From Salvia splendens (lineage: Eukaryota; Streptophyta; Magnoliopsida; Lamiales; Lamiaceae): a stretch of DNA of 64,000 bases. Position 1 is the first letter of the stretch. Each line of letters starts with the position of its first letter. This document shows positions 47,431 through 58,238 of the stretch, in pieces. The DNA is taken from the NCBI RefSeq assembly GCF_004379255.2, contig NC_056038.1, forward strand, positions 5,990,729 through 6,054,728, in the 5' to 3' direction. Made by a program: the position numbers and the translations under genes. Below the pieces are notes generated by a model that saw only the letters and a program-made list of their open reading frames with translations, did not search any database and was not told the origin of the DNA.

Positions 47431-47513
47431 TTTCACGCGGATGCCAACTTATCAAACACAAACACACACACACACATATAAAAATTCAAAAAATCTCCAC
47501 GCTGCGTGTGTAT

Positions 47514-47603
47514 ATATTATAAATAGATATCTTGCCCGTAGGGACGTAGCGCAGTTGGCAACGGAGGGGCAGATCTTGCTGCAATATTATAAATAGATAT
47601 CTT
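47514..47603 (+). promoter_or_regulatory. Duplicated TATA region flanking a 50-bp tRNA-like insert
   Basis: A 20-bp sequence containing TATAAATAGATATC occurs perfectly twice, at 47514-47533 and 47584-47603. Between the copies are 50 bp that include TAGCGCAGTTGG (47547-47558), an exact match to the RNA polymerase III box A consensus and placed as in a tRNA 5' end. The second TATAAATAG lies about 65 bp before the ATG at 47652 and is the natural TATA box of the NDR1/HIN1-like gene. The arrangement looks like a truncated tRNA or SINE head with a target duplication, though simple local duplication is possible. Confidence 0.6.
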
Positions 47604-48665
47604 TACTGCCTCATTCCCAATTTCCAATTTCCCATTCCCGATTTATGAAGAATGGCTGCCGCCGCAGACTCTCCGCCTCCGCCTTCGCCTTCAACCGACG
47701 CACCACCACAAGCTGAATCCGACCAGATTAAGAAGCCTCCGCCTCCGAATCTGGCTCCTCCACCCACAACCTACGTCGTCCGGGTACCGAGAGAGCAGAT
47801 CTTCTACTATCCTCCGCCGGGGAACACCGCAAAATACGAGAAGCTCAGCCGAGGTAGAGAACGCCGGAGCTTCTGCTGCAGATGCTGCTGCTTCACCTCA
47901 TGCCTCCTCTTCCTCTTGATCATCGCCGCTGCCGTCTCCGCCGTAGCGATGTACCTGGTCTTCGGATTCCAATCGCCGGGTTACACAGTGACCAAAGTCG
48001 CTATACACGGAATGAATCTAACTTCCGCGACGCCGATCTCACCGGGATTCGACGTCACCGTCAGAGCCGAGAACCCTAATCGCAAGGTCGACATCTACTA
48101 TTTGAAGGAAAGCTCCGTAAATGTTTACTACGACGGAGTGATGCTCGGCTACGGCGTTTTGCCCGATTTCTACCAGCCGAGGAAGAGTGTGACGGTGGTT
48201 CGGGCGACGGTGGCGGGTTCCGATATCGTTCTTGGCGGTGCCGCTAAAGCGAAGTTAAGGAATGCGCAGAACCGCGGGAAAGTGCCGTTACTGTTGACGG
48301 TAGAAGCGCCCGTTAAGTTTGAAGTGGGAGCCGTTAAGACGCCGTTTTGGACAAGTTGAGTAATACTCCCTTCGTCCAGCAATAGGAGTCCTGTTTTTCA
48401 GTTTTGGGATGTCCGGGAATAAGAGTCCCGGTTCTACTTACCATATTTGGATAATTAAATTAGCCTCCCTCTTCCCACTAATTTACTCAAATGCCATTAA
48501 AAAAATAACCCCCCCCCCCAATATTCTCTCACTCTCTTCATTACCCTCCCTTGACTCTCTCACTTCTATGCTCTCACTCTCTGACTCTTGCTTTCACTTA
48601 TCTTCATCCGTCGAAACCCTAAACTCCGCCGCCTCCTATTCCTCCTCCCCCCACGTCGACCGTCG

Positions 48666-49184
48666 ATGGAAAATGCACCCTCTCCACCCCGATCCCCCAT
48701 CTATGGGTAAGATTCGGCTGGAAATCGCATTGAACTTCCACGTTGGCCTCGGCTGAATCCGGCGCCGGAGTGGACGTTCGACCCGTCGGAGGGGTCGATC
48801 CCGACTCCTATTGCAACCCACCTGTCACCTATTCCTACATACTCCTGGGAGGCGGGTGATTCGATGTCTACCGTTGTTCCTGAAACTCCGACGGTCGACG
48901 TCCCTCCCTGGACCGATTCCCAGCCCCCTATGTACCTTGAAACTCCAGATCTGGAAGCTATACCATCGACCATGCTCGAATCTGAGCTTATTGTCCCTAA
49001 TACGCCGGCGACCATGCTCGAATCTGAGCTTATTGTCCCTGATACGCCGGGTTACGAGAGATCGGAGTCCAATTTGGACCCTGAAGCTCCGCGAGTGAAG
49101 AGGCGGAGGCGACCTGTTGAGGAAGAGGATTGGTTCAAGGAGATCCTCCTGATTCTCTTACCCGGCATGAAAGATCTCCTCTAA
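48666..49184 (+). CDS. Second reading frame of the mariner-like element, unknown function
   Basis: From the ATG at 48666 the frame reads MENAPSPPRSPIYG, meets one TAA at 48708, and then stays open to TAA at 49182. The first Met after the stop is at 48864, giving 106 residues. The product is Pro- and Glu-rich (PEWTFDPSEGSIPTP, VDVPPWTDSQPP), contains a 42-bp tandem duplication (48969-49010 and 49011-49052, encoding TMLESELIVP twice), a nuclear-localisation-like KRRRRP, and ends in a hydrophobic EILLILLPGMKDLL. A pyrimidine-rich leader with AAACCCTAA precedes it. GGGTAAGA at the TAA could be a splice donor instead of a true stop. I recognise no family. It converges with the transposase. Confidence 0.5.
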
Positions 49185-50013
49185 ACTTGTGAGTTGTGTA
49201 AGAATCACCCCCTGTGTAGGGTTTGAAGATTCTGGATTTTAGGGTTTAAATTTGGCTATTTTGTTTTGTTGATTTAGCCACCCCCTTATGGGTTAGGAGG
49301 TTTAATCTGTGCCTATTTGATGACATTTGTGGTTGGAATATGATGAAATATGTTGTGTTTGGCTGATTACAATACTACATTATCTGATGGAATATGTATG
49401 TGGAATATGATGAAATATGCACTATTTGGCCGATTACACTACTGCATTATCTGATGGAATATGTTTGTGGTGATTATCTGTTGATGTAATTGATGGATTA
49501 TGATGAAATTGGAATTCGGTTGCTGCATTATCTGTTGGGATATGGTTGTGGTGTCTGTTGTGTGTGAAATAGCCACCCCTTAATTCTGGTTTGGAGGCTT
49601 TTCACTATGCATATGATGACATTTTTCTGAGGTGATTGCATAATGCTTCATTATTGCTCAAGTACTTATGGAATATGTTTGTAGTTGCTACATTATCTGC
49701 TGGGATATGATTGTAGTTCCTGTTGTGTGTGAAATAGCCACCCCAATTTCTGGTTTGGAGGCTAGAGCCAATGGCCTATGATGAAACTTTTATGAGGGTC
49801 TCATATTCATTGTCCTGAATCTGTGCATTACACTGGGCTTGCACTATGTATGTATACCAAAAACACCAAAAAATTCAGACCCTAACCCAAAAAACATAGG
49901 GGCTGACCAAACACACCCAAAAAAATCAGCCTACCCTATTCACTAAACACTATGGCCTGACCAAACACACCAAAAAGATTAGACCAATATCCCATACCCA
50001 ATCTGATGCTGAC

Positions 50014-51454
50014 CTAGAAGCCAAATGCATTTGACAGAGGCTCAATATCATACATTGCCCCAACACTGTTCTCTGGCATTTGTAAGTAGTGCAACACATC
50101 TCTCACAACAACCTCCTCCACTTCCAGCACATTGGGGAGTTCCCCATTTCTATGCAGTCTGTCCTTGTTGATATGTGGGACTTTGTATCCATTTCCACCT
50201 CTGCACTGTAGGATTTCATTGAGGCAAGCTTGCAAGCTTAGGAAAACTTTGTTGAGAGTTTGTGGTGACAACTCTTCAAATGAGCTACACACATTCCCCA
50301 CAAGTTCATCCACAGTCTTGCAAGGTTTCTCATGTTGCAGTGATTGAATTGCTCTAAAAAATCCAAGGTCTAAGATGTTTGTGTCAGGGGAATTAGGTGG
50401 TTGACAAATCAGTTGGATTCTAAATCCATCTGAATTGGCAACAGCCTGAAAATCTGCATCCATGGCAGTTATGTGTGGGGTTGCATTGTCTTGCTGAATG
50501 TAAATGTCTTTACTTGCCCCAACAGGCCACTTGGCCTTAATTGCAGGTATAATCTGACATCAAGAACAATAACATAACTAGATGATGATCTTTTTAGAAT
50601 TATTAAGATCTGATAGAATGAAAAATGTTGCATACCTGTTGGATAAGGCAGTCCTTCATTACTGACTTTGTGACTGAATTGATTGCTTTGGTTTCCATGG
50701 TGCCTCTTGCCCTGTTCTTTGACCTCCTCTGTGCTGGCAGAAATTCAGTGAAGGGAAATATTCCCACCTTACCATCATAAGTGGACTGCCCATTTATACC
50801 AAAGTGTGGTCTACTGACAGCACACATAAACATGACTTTGGTGATGTATCTCTTGGATTTGCATGTCCTATATGGCTCATCCTCATCCGGCAAGAGGTAG
50901 TACCTGTCTGATACCTTGGTCATATAGAACCATTTTTCATCTATATGAACTACATTATGCATGCTCTGAAACTTAACTCTACCTTGAGTAATCTGTGGCT
51001 CAAGTTGACTAAGACTCCATCTAGCTCTTGCTATCTTATTCATATTGGTGAGGGCAGGTTTGATTGCATTTGTATGTGGCCTTAGTTTACCTTGCTTCAC
51101 CCAATGACCTAATGTGCTCTTACTCACATTCAATTTTACTGCCATTTTCCTCAGGGATGATCTTTCAAGAGTAGATAAGTTTCTAACCTTTTCTTGATCA
51201 AGTTCTAATCTGTCAACATGTTGATAACCTTTAACCTTTCCTTCCATCAATGCAGGTTCTCCCCTTTGCATCTGCTCCTTGGCTGCCTTCCACAGCCTGT
51301 ATACTGTCTTCCTACTGATGCCATGAGCTTCTGCTGCCTCCATTACAACCCCTCTTGATAGTACTCCATCATGGCTATGCTTGAGTAGAAACTGCACCAC
51401 ATTATTCTTGATATTGCTGCTCAAGTGCAGGGTTTGCCTCTGCCCATTATCCAT
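50014..51454 (-). CDS. Mariner-like transposase, DD39D, one intron
   Basis: Exons 50636-51454 and 50014-50553 join at CAG|GTATGC...TCAG|ATTATA, giving 1359 nt, an intact frame of 452 residues. The N-terminus has helix-turn-helix regions (SRGVVMEAAEAHGISRKTVY; LRKMAVKLNVSKSTLGHWV) for terminal-repeat binding. The catalytic acids are present: VVHIDEKWFY, IYIQQDNATPH, and ILDLGFF, with exactly 39 residues between the second and third Asp, the plant mariner spacing. It cuts and pastes at TA dinucleotides. The start at 51454 lies about 700 bp inside the right terminus. No disabling change seen. Confidence 0.93.
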
Positions 51455-52201
51455 CCCAATGATGAAAATTTTCTGAGGGAATTAAATTTACTTGATGATT
51501 GGGAGTGTTTTTGGTAGATTTTCAGATTTTGAGTTGGTGTGAGGTGGATTAAATGAGTGTAGTTGATGCATTTATAGCAGCCATCAATGTAACTGTACTT
51601 TTTGAAGAGGGAAATTTGAAAATTTGCCTTCCCTCAATTTCTTTGTAGAGGGAAATTTCCCTCAAACTCTATGTAGTTGGTGCATTTATAGCAACCAGCT
51701 GGAGCAGCTTTATTGAGGTGATTTCACCTAATTTTGATCAAGTTGTAATGAAATGGATATTTTTATATATTGAGTGTTCTTTTTAAATTCAGTTGTCCAT
51801 GTCTTATTCCCAATTTAAATTTTGGCAGCCATTAAGGTACAATTGCATTCCATGGAGTCAGCCGAAACGTGCTGCATTATTACATGCAATCAAACAAAAA
51901 TTGAAGAATTCTTCCTACTGTTATAAAGGCACGTAAATTACCCTTTTGGCAGTCATCAATTTAATTGGCTGCCATTCAACTTTGGTAAACATCAATTTAA
52001 TTGGCTTTCTTGAATTCCATAGGTTATGCTCAATTTTAATTTAAACTAAAATTGGTGGGTCCCAAATTCCACTACCACACACCATTTATTATACACTCTA
52101 ACAACTTTCTTAAAACCCGTGCCCGGGAGAATTGAGACTCCTATTGCTGGACGGAGGGAGTAAAGCACAAATTGTTTCTAAGCATTGTGATTATAGCGTT
52201 A

Positions 52202-53940
52202 GAACATCCGCGAGCAGGACGGCGTCCGTCCGTGTCAGCGGTACGGAGACTTTGTCCGCCGTTGCGCTCGCGCCGCTGTCATGACGCTACTCGATGCATC
52301 GAGCACGTCCGTGCCAGCGAGCAGGTGACGTGGCAGGCGCTGATTTTTTTTTAAATCGGTTTTTAATTAAAAAAGCTGATTAAAAAAATATTTTCCCACT
52401 TTTCAAAAAAATTATATCCTTTTTCTACCCACTTTTAATTTTTTTTTCATTTTTTCCCCTAAAAATACACATTTTCATCTATAAATATCCTCACTTTCAC
52501 ACCAAAATATTCACACCACACTACACAATTCTCATCTACATTCTCTCTTTCCATTCTCAATCTTTCTTCCACTCTTACAACATAACAATGTCCGGCCACG
52601 ACGATCAACGCCCGGGCTCCCACGGTTGGAATCCCGATTGGTTCGGTTCACAACCGTTTCCTAGTCCGGAAACAGAATATTCAGCCCCTCCTCAAACCCA
52701 AAGTTCGGGAGTTCCGGGTGGCTACCGGCCTTACTCGATCGACGACCAAGATGCCCTCGAAGGGCTATACGGGTGGACACCCGAGCCTAGAGCGAGGCCG
52801 AGCTGCCCCTCCCAAACTCCGACTACTCCTACTCGCGGTGTCCGCACACCGTACACTCCGGCGGAGATGGAACAATTGTTCAAGGCGTTCTTGTCAATCT
52901 CCGAAGATCCGGAGGTTGGCACGAAACAATCCGGCGATCATTATTGGTGGCGCATCTGTCGCCGGTACAATGAAAACCGGCCGGGGGGAACAATCGAGCG
53001 CAACGAGAGTATGGTGCGCAACGCCATATACAGAGCCAAAGAAGAAATCCAAAAGTTCCAGGGGTATTACCTCCAGGAAGAGCGGTCGGAGCGAGGTCGA
53101 CATCATCAGTTCCGCCTTGTCGACCTACCGATCCATGGACTACAAGCCGTTCAAGTACCTCAACATTTGGCAGGAGACGAGGTCGCATCCGAAGTATAGG
53201 GGAGGCGTAACATCCTCCTTTAGCGGCTCCTCCAAACGGTCAAGGTCGGTATCCCTATCCGACGCTGGCTCCGAAGACGTGGCTAGCCAACTTGCCGGAG
53301 CTAACTTGGGTAGCCCCGACGCCGGCCCGAGCGGTTCCCAACGCCGACCGCAAGGAAGGAAGAAGGCGGCGGCCAACTGCCGTTGCGCCGCGACTCCATC
53401 CGGCGATGCTCCCGAACCCGCTCCAGTTCCCGTTCCCTAGGCGCCACCTCCACCCCCCACAAACTCGTTGTGGGCGATTTTGGCCCAACTCAATATGGCC
53501 GATAGGTCAACTATGACCCCCGCGCAACTTCGATCGCATGAGACCATGATATTGGGTCTCCAAAAACAATTGGGGGTAGTGCCGCCGGATGAATAGTCTT
53601 CCAGGTGAGTATTTTTAGGCTTTAATTATATAATTTTTAATTTTTAGGAGTTTAATTATGTAATTTGTAGGAGTTTAATTATGTAATTTTTATTTTTAGG
53701 ATTTAATTATGTAATTTTTATTTTATTTGGAATTTGTAATATTATTTTGGTTTTTTTAATGAATTTTAATATTATGGAAATGTTTTTATTTAAATTGAAT
53801 AATAGAATGGTGGGACCCTTGTGCTCGTCCTTGCGAAAGAGCACGATTGTGGGTGTTGTGCTCTTGCCTAAGACCAGACATAAAAAGTGGAGCCGGGCCC
53901 ACAACCGTGCTCGTTGACAAGAGCACGGTTGTGGATGCTC
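52202..53940 (+). mobile_element. PIF/Harbinger element 2, 1739 bp, ORF1 only, defective
   Basis: The termini are GAACATCCGCGAGC and the complement GAGCATCCACAACC, flanked by TTA at 52199-52201 and 53941-53943. It carries a broken Myb-like ORF1 and no transposase. Upstream of the frame, CTATAAATATCC (~52480) and a pyrimidine-rich leader resemble a working promoter. It inserted 36 bp beyond the mariner-like element, in the final codons of the NDR1/HIN1-like gene. Confidence 0.85.
52588..53596 (+). pseudogene. Harbinger ORF1 (Myb/SANT-like DNA-binding protein), frameshifted
   Basis: Opens with a Pro/Gly/Gln-rich N-terminus (MSGHDDQRPGSHGWNPDWFG), then the SANT-like region TPYTPAEMEQLFKAFLSISE, DHYWWRICRRYNENRPGG and IQKFQGYYLQEERS. 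Near 53085 the frame shifts: the other frame continues with SGRSEVDIISSALSTY, YKPFKYLNIWQETRSHPKY and a Ser/Arg-rich stretch to a TAG at 53437. The same frame reads on past the TAG (LWAILAQLNMADRSTMTPAQ, LGVVPPDE) to TAG at 53594. One frameshift and one internal stop make it a recent pseudogene. ORF1 normally binds the element and helps bring the transposase to it. Confidence 0.8.
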
Positions 53941-53957
53941 TTACACTTTTTGGATAG

Positions 53958-54560
53958 ATACGATCAATTAAAATTCATTTTTCTTACTACTTTAGGGCAG
54001 AAGTCTAAATTTTAAATTTCTGTTCATTTATCAATAAAAAATTTTAAATACTACGAAATTGATGAAATTTCATCCATAAATTAGCAATTACTAGCACTTA
54101 TCTCCTTCTCGTCTCCTCCGCGCGCGAAAGCCTTGAAATAAATTTCCTATGCCGTTTATTTTTGGAATAATAGTTATTTAATTTGGTCAAATTCTTATTT
54201 GGCCATGATCTTTGAAATCAGAAATTACTTAAATCACTAAATTTCAATTTTTTCAAGTGTCTCATTCATGCACAAATCGATGACTTTTGATGATATTAAA
54301 AACGACCATATTTCAAATAAAAAAATAAATAAGAAAATAAAGAAATATTTATGTTAATGAAACAAGTTGTTTTGAACATCATTTAAATTTGACATTTGTA
54401 CATGACGAGACAATTGAGAAAAATTAAAACTTCGTGTTTTAATATTCAAATTTCAAAGTTCATGAGACAAGCCAAAATTTGATCACACTTTATAATTTAA
54501 ATGATTATTATTCATTTATTTTTATTTATATAATAATAATAATACAACATGCATCCTAAC
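53958..54560. other. Former NHL 3' flank and convergent intergenic DNA
   Basis: AT-rich DNA following the displaced NHL stop. It should contain the original 3' untranslated region of that gene and the 3' region of the DUF632 gene on the other strand. Nothing else is recognised. Confidence 0.5.
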
Positions 54561-57500
54561 TCAGACCACAACCTGTGACTGTGATCGTTGCAACAAAAAC
54601 TGTTCATAGCTCATCTTGGCATCTTGGGTGGCCTTCTGCAGTTCAGTAAACATCCTCAGCGAACATTCTGCAAAGCTGTTTAGTTTCACAAGAAAACCTT
54701 CCAAGCTCGTCCTAACACGGTCCAGACGAGGCACAGCATAGTCTAGATCTCTCAGTGTATCCATTGCAGCCTTGTTTCTGTTGGCTTTGGCCTGCTTCTT
54801 CTCTTGACGTGGGAGAAACTGAGCAACTTCCGCAGCCAGTTCCTTGATAGAATCAGCAACGCCTTTAGAAGGCAGGGTGTCGATCATTTCCAACCAGGCA
54901 CCACATAGCATGTATATAGGCGGACCGCAGTGTCTCATGGATGGTGGTCTCATCCTTCTGTTCCTCTTGGAAGGTTTCTTCTGTGGCACTGAGACGCACT
55001 TGAAGAGCCATTTATCGATGGCTTCCACGTAGATTTTCTGGGCGCTGATCCATTTCGTGAAGCTGGATGATAGAGAGCTGAGTCTATACCCGAGCTGGAT
55101 GATGATTTGTCTTTGTGAATCTGATTGCATTTTTAATTTTGTGCTTCCGGGGGCATGAGATTTCGATATGATGAGTTCTTGTAGCTTGTGGCAATCCATC
55201 ATTGTTTCCCACATCTTCCGTAACCTGTCATCAATGACATGAAAAAAGTATATGAGCTGACAGGCTAACAGGAACCATCGAAAGGAAACAACAGCGAGAT
55301 TAGGCTATGATAATTGTTTATTAACAAATTTGGCATCTACAGAAATGGAAGATATCGGGTTAACATTGATTGTAAGCTTTGGATCGAACTTACTCCTCAA
55401 TTAACTCCTCGAGCTGTGGCTGAAGTTCGGTATCTCTAATAACTTCTATTTTCTGTGAGATTGCATTGATTCTGTGAATAGCCACTGTAATTCTTGAATG
55501 TAGATCTTTGGCTGCTGCACGAGTTTTTTCAGTATTCTCTCCGCGTGATTCTCTCTGTCGAAGAAGCTTGCACTTCTGTTCAAAACTACTTTGAAGTGCC
55601 TCACTAGCCTGCAGGCAGAGATGGTATCCAAACACAAGAGTTACAATTGTGAAGCGACTCAGGCGATAAATCAAAGTGATGCCTGAAATATCAGCATCAG
55701 TTCTAATAAAGTTAATTCAAGATACTTCATCTTTATCTCCTTTCATGTATGATGAGAATGAAACCAAAGCTGGCATTCTGCTGTTTTTATATTGCCATGT
55801 AAGTAAAATATCAGAAACAAGATTCCTAATATCCAAGTAAGGAGGAGGGAAATTGAGCTGACCTTCACTTCGTCATAGAGTTTCTTCTCCCATGCGTAAA
55901 GCCTATCTAAGGTTGAGGCATGGCTTCCAGAGACCATGCAGAAGTTGTCGAATAGAGTGTTATTAGGATCAGCAATATCACCATTGGAGTTTGTAGCTAC
56001 AAGATTTCGAGATGATAGAGAACGAAATGATGCTGACCGGGGCCATGTTAAGTACTTGACTGAATTTTGAGAAGGTTCTGATGAAGGAAATGCAAAGTCA
56101 ATTAAATAAGTAAATAATCAGATAGTGCCTAGTAGAGCAACAAACTGAAAGTCGTACTAAGTTGTTAATTTGCAATCCTTATCTCAAAGCAAGAAATCAG
56201 TTCCACCAATTACTAAGAAACTAGAGTAGCTTCATGCTAATTCTATTGTGCAACCTTGTTTAATTGTACACACAAGTCTCTTGATTAAATCACATTTATC
56301 TAAAAAAACTCATTAGTTAAATAGACCTTACATATTATGCCACAGAGATAGTACTACATTATAACAAGTGTGATTAATCATATGCATGCTTGAAATTAAG
56401 TTCTGTTCTTGTTCAACCTTCTAGACAAAATGATATCGACCCAAAATAAATTGAAAGAAAATACAGTGTCACATGCTATAAAAGTGTATGTTCTAAAATG
56501 AATCTACACACTTATCTTTCTCCCACAATGCATTTTTCTCCTAGAACCACTTTTCATATAACATCTATAGATTCAATGTATGATTTGTTTAGAAGCAAAA
56601 TTAAGTTATGTCTAATACACCAACTCAATCTAAGGTATTTCTTTCCCATCCAAGGATCATGTGTCTTTCCTTCACATTACAATCAGCTATGTCATATTGC
56701 AAATCTCAGGCATGATTCACCTACCTTGTTGAACCTCACTTGGATCTTTCCCACAAGAGAAACAAGACTTTAGGAGTGATGTAGCTGCTAACCTACCTGT
56801 CAAACAAAGAAAGATTTATTTCCAAGTGAGACAGAGAGTATACGGAAGGAGAAGGCTAAAGAAAATATATGTGATCAGTGATCCACTATGTTAGAGTCAA
56901 TTTATCACTTAGTAAAAAAATTTCCTTGTAAAATACACCTACTCCTATGATGCATTTCCCCTAATAACACATTATCTTGATGATGCAGTAAATGAGTGCA
57001 GAAAGAAGCAACATATAAATCTTCCATAGGTCATTAAACTTTATTCTGAAGTCTCATTTGAAGGGTTGCCTCAGAGAAAATTACTGATTAAAAGCATGTC
57101 TAGATAAGAAACCAATAGGCGTGAGAGAGTTACGTTCTCTCCCAGTCAAAACTGGACGGAAATGGAGTTTATTTGCTTCTAGCATCCGCGGAACTTCTTT
57201 TCCAGATTCAGATGCTTTAACAAAGAGCTGTTCAATGTCACTGATGCTAGAATACAAGTCCTTAGGCACAACCTTGTCTTCAAGTGCACCTCTGACATCA
57301 GCTCTAGTTTCCTTATCATTTCTACGAAGCGATAGACCAGGAGAATTATTTTTTCTCCCATTTGCAGAATTGGTTTCCAATACTACAGCTTCAGGATGCC
57401 TGTCGGCTGAACTACCATTTACAACATCAGCTTTCCTTCCGTTCATATGATGCGTGGTTTCTGATTCTGTACTAATGGCAGACTCACCATTGCTGACACC

Positions 57501-58238
57501 CTCTGCCCCGGTGTTGACATTTTTAAAACTTCTAACAAGTGAAGCTATAGGAGGTTCATCAAATTCTTCTTCTGATCCATGTGTTTCTTCTGAGGACACA
57601 CTCACACGTACATCCTCCAAATCAGGAATCCCTTCCTCTTTCCTAAGATGCCTAATCTCATCAGAGTCCTCGGAACCCTGATCAAACATCCTCTTTCCTT
57701 CAGCAGAATAGTCATTGTCCACATGGTGGAACAGGCCAAAATAATCCCAAGGAGACTCAGGTCCTTCCGTTGAACGGGGAGTGGTGACAGGAGGAGTAGT
57801 TGAATCAACTGATACCACAACAGGAACAGGAGGCTTTTCTTCAATTTTGCTGGAAACTGTCCCTGTAAATTTCATAGGATGAGCCTGGTACTGGCTCGAG
57901 ACTCGAGGTGAAGGGGATGGCAACAGATTCTCTGTTGCATCTACATCTTGTGATTGAGACGGAGACAAGGAAGATAACCGATTGAAAGACTTGTCAGTCA
58001 AAGCAAGGAGCTGAGGAGTAGCAGTTATTGATGGATAGACTAAAGATTCAACTTGAAGATGATCAGGTTCCACAAATCTCCTCAAAGCAGCTCCTATGAT
58101 TTTCAATTCCCCAATATAAGCAGTGTGAGCTGCTGCAAGAGAACACCTGCCATTAAGTGCTTGCTTGATGAACTTCTTCCTAGCGCGGCAGAGCTGCAGG
58201 CTCTTGTCTTCCTCCAACCGGGAATTCGAAGCCCCCAT
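54561..58238 (-). CDS. DUF630/DUF632 protein (NRG2 / ROLLING AND ERECT LEAF 2 family)
   Basis: Exons inferred: 57134-58238, 56725-56796, 55863-56077, 55394-55608, 54561-55224; 2271 nt, an intact 756 residues. The start MGASNSR fits an N-myristoylation signal and a short in-frame extension upstream lacks ATG, so 58238 is chosen. DUF630 covers residues 1-~58 (KSLQLCRARKKFIKQAL, AHTAYIGELKIIGAALRRF). A long Ser/Pro/acidic linker follows with the family motif SPWDYFGLF. DUF632 occupies about residues 330-720 (LYSSISDIEQLFVKASESG, MVSGSHASTLDRLYAWEKKL, ELQPQLEELIEELRKMWETM, and others). Some relatives act in nitrate signalling or leaf shape; the role of this one is not known. The leader on the minus strand includes a CT tract. 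Confidence 0.92.

Larger units (their letters stand above)
48366..52160. mobile_element. Mariner-like element (plant DD39D type), 3795 bp, apparently complete
   Basis: The termini CTCCCTTCGTCCAGCAATAG and complement CTCCCTCCGTCCAGCAATAG match over about 25 bp with one difference. TA flanks both sides (48364-48365, 52161-52162). The CTCCCTCCGTCC terminus and TA target are those of Tc1/mariner and Stowaway elements of plants. It contains an intact, once-spliced transposase on the minus strand starting near the right end, and a second reading frame on the plus strand starting near the left end. Near-identical ends and an intact transposase suggest a young insertion that could be autonomous. Confidence 0.93.
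47652..53957 (+). pseudogene. NHL: NDR1/HIN1-like (LEA_2) gene, 3' end broken by two transposons and a frame change
   Basis: The 5' part (47652-48359) is open for 235 residues: Pro-rich cytosolic tail, YVVRVPREQIFYYPPPGN, a Cys-rich juxtamembrane patch (CCRCCCFTSC), one membrane segment (~residues 78-105) and an LEA_2 domain (VTVRAENPNRKVDIYYL, VTVVRATVAGSDIVL). Relatives are plasma-membrane proteins tied to defence. The domain stops early: after VKFEVGAVKT come only five residues and TGA. The missing end is still recognisable. In another frame 48350 onward reads DKLSN up to a TA. A 3.8-kb mariner-like element follows, then KAQIVSKHCDYSV at 52161-52200, then a Harbinger element, then TLFG and TAG at 53955-53957. 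Removing both elements and one copy of each duplication gives a continuous family-like C-terminus. A deletion or frame change just before DKLSN is also needed to explain the early stop. The truncated protein may still be made; the native 3' end is lost. Confidence 0.8.
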
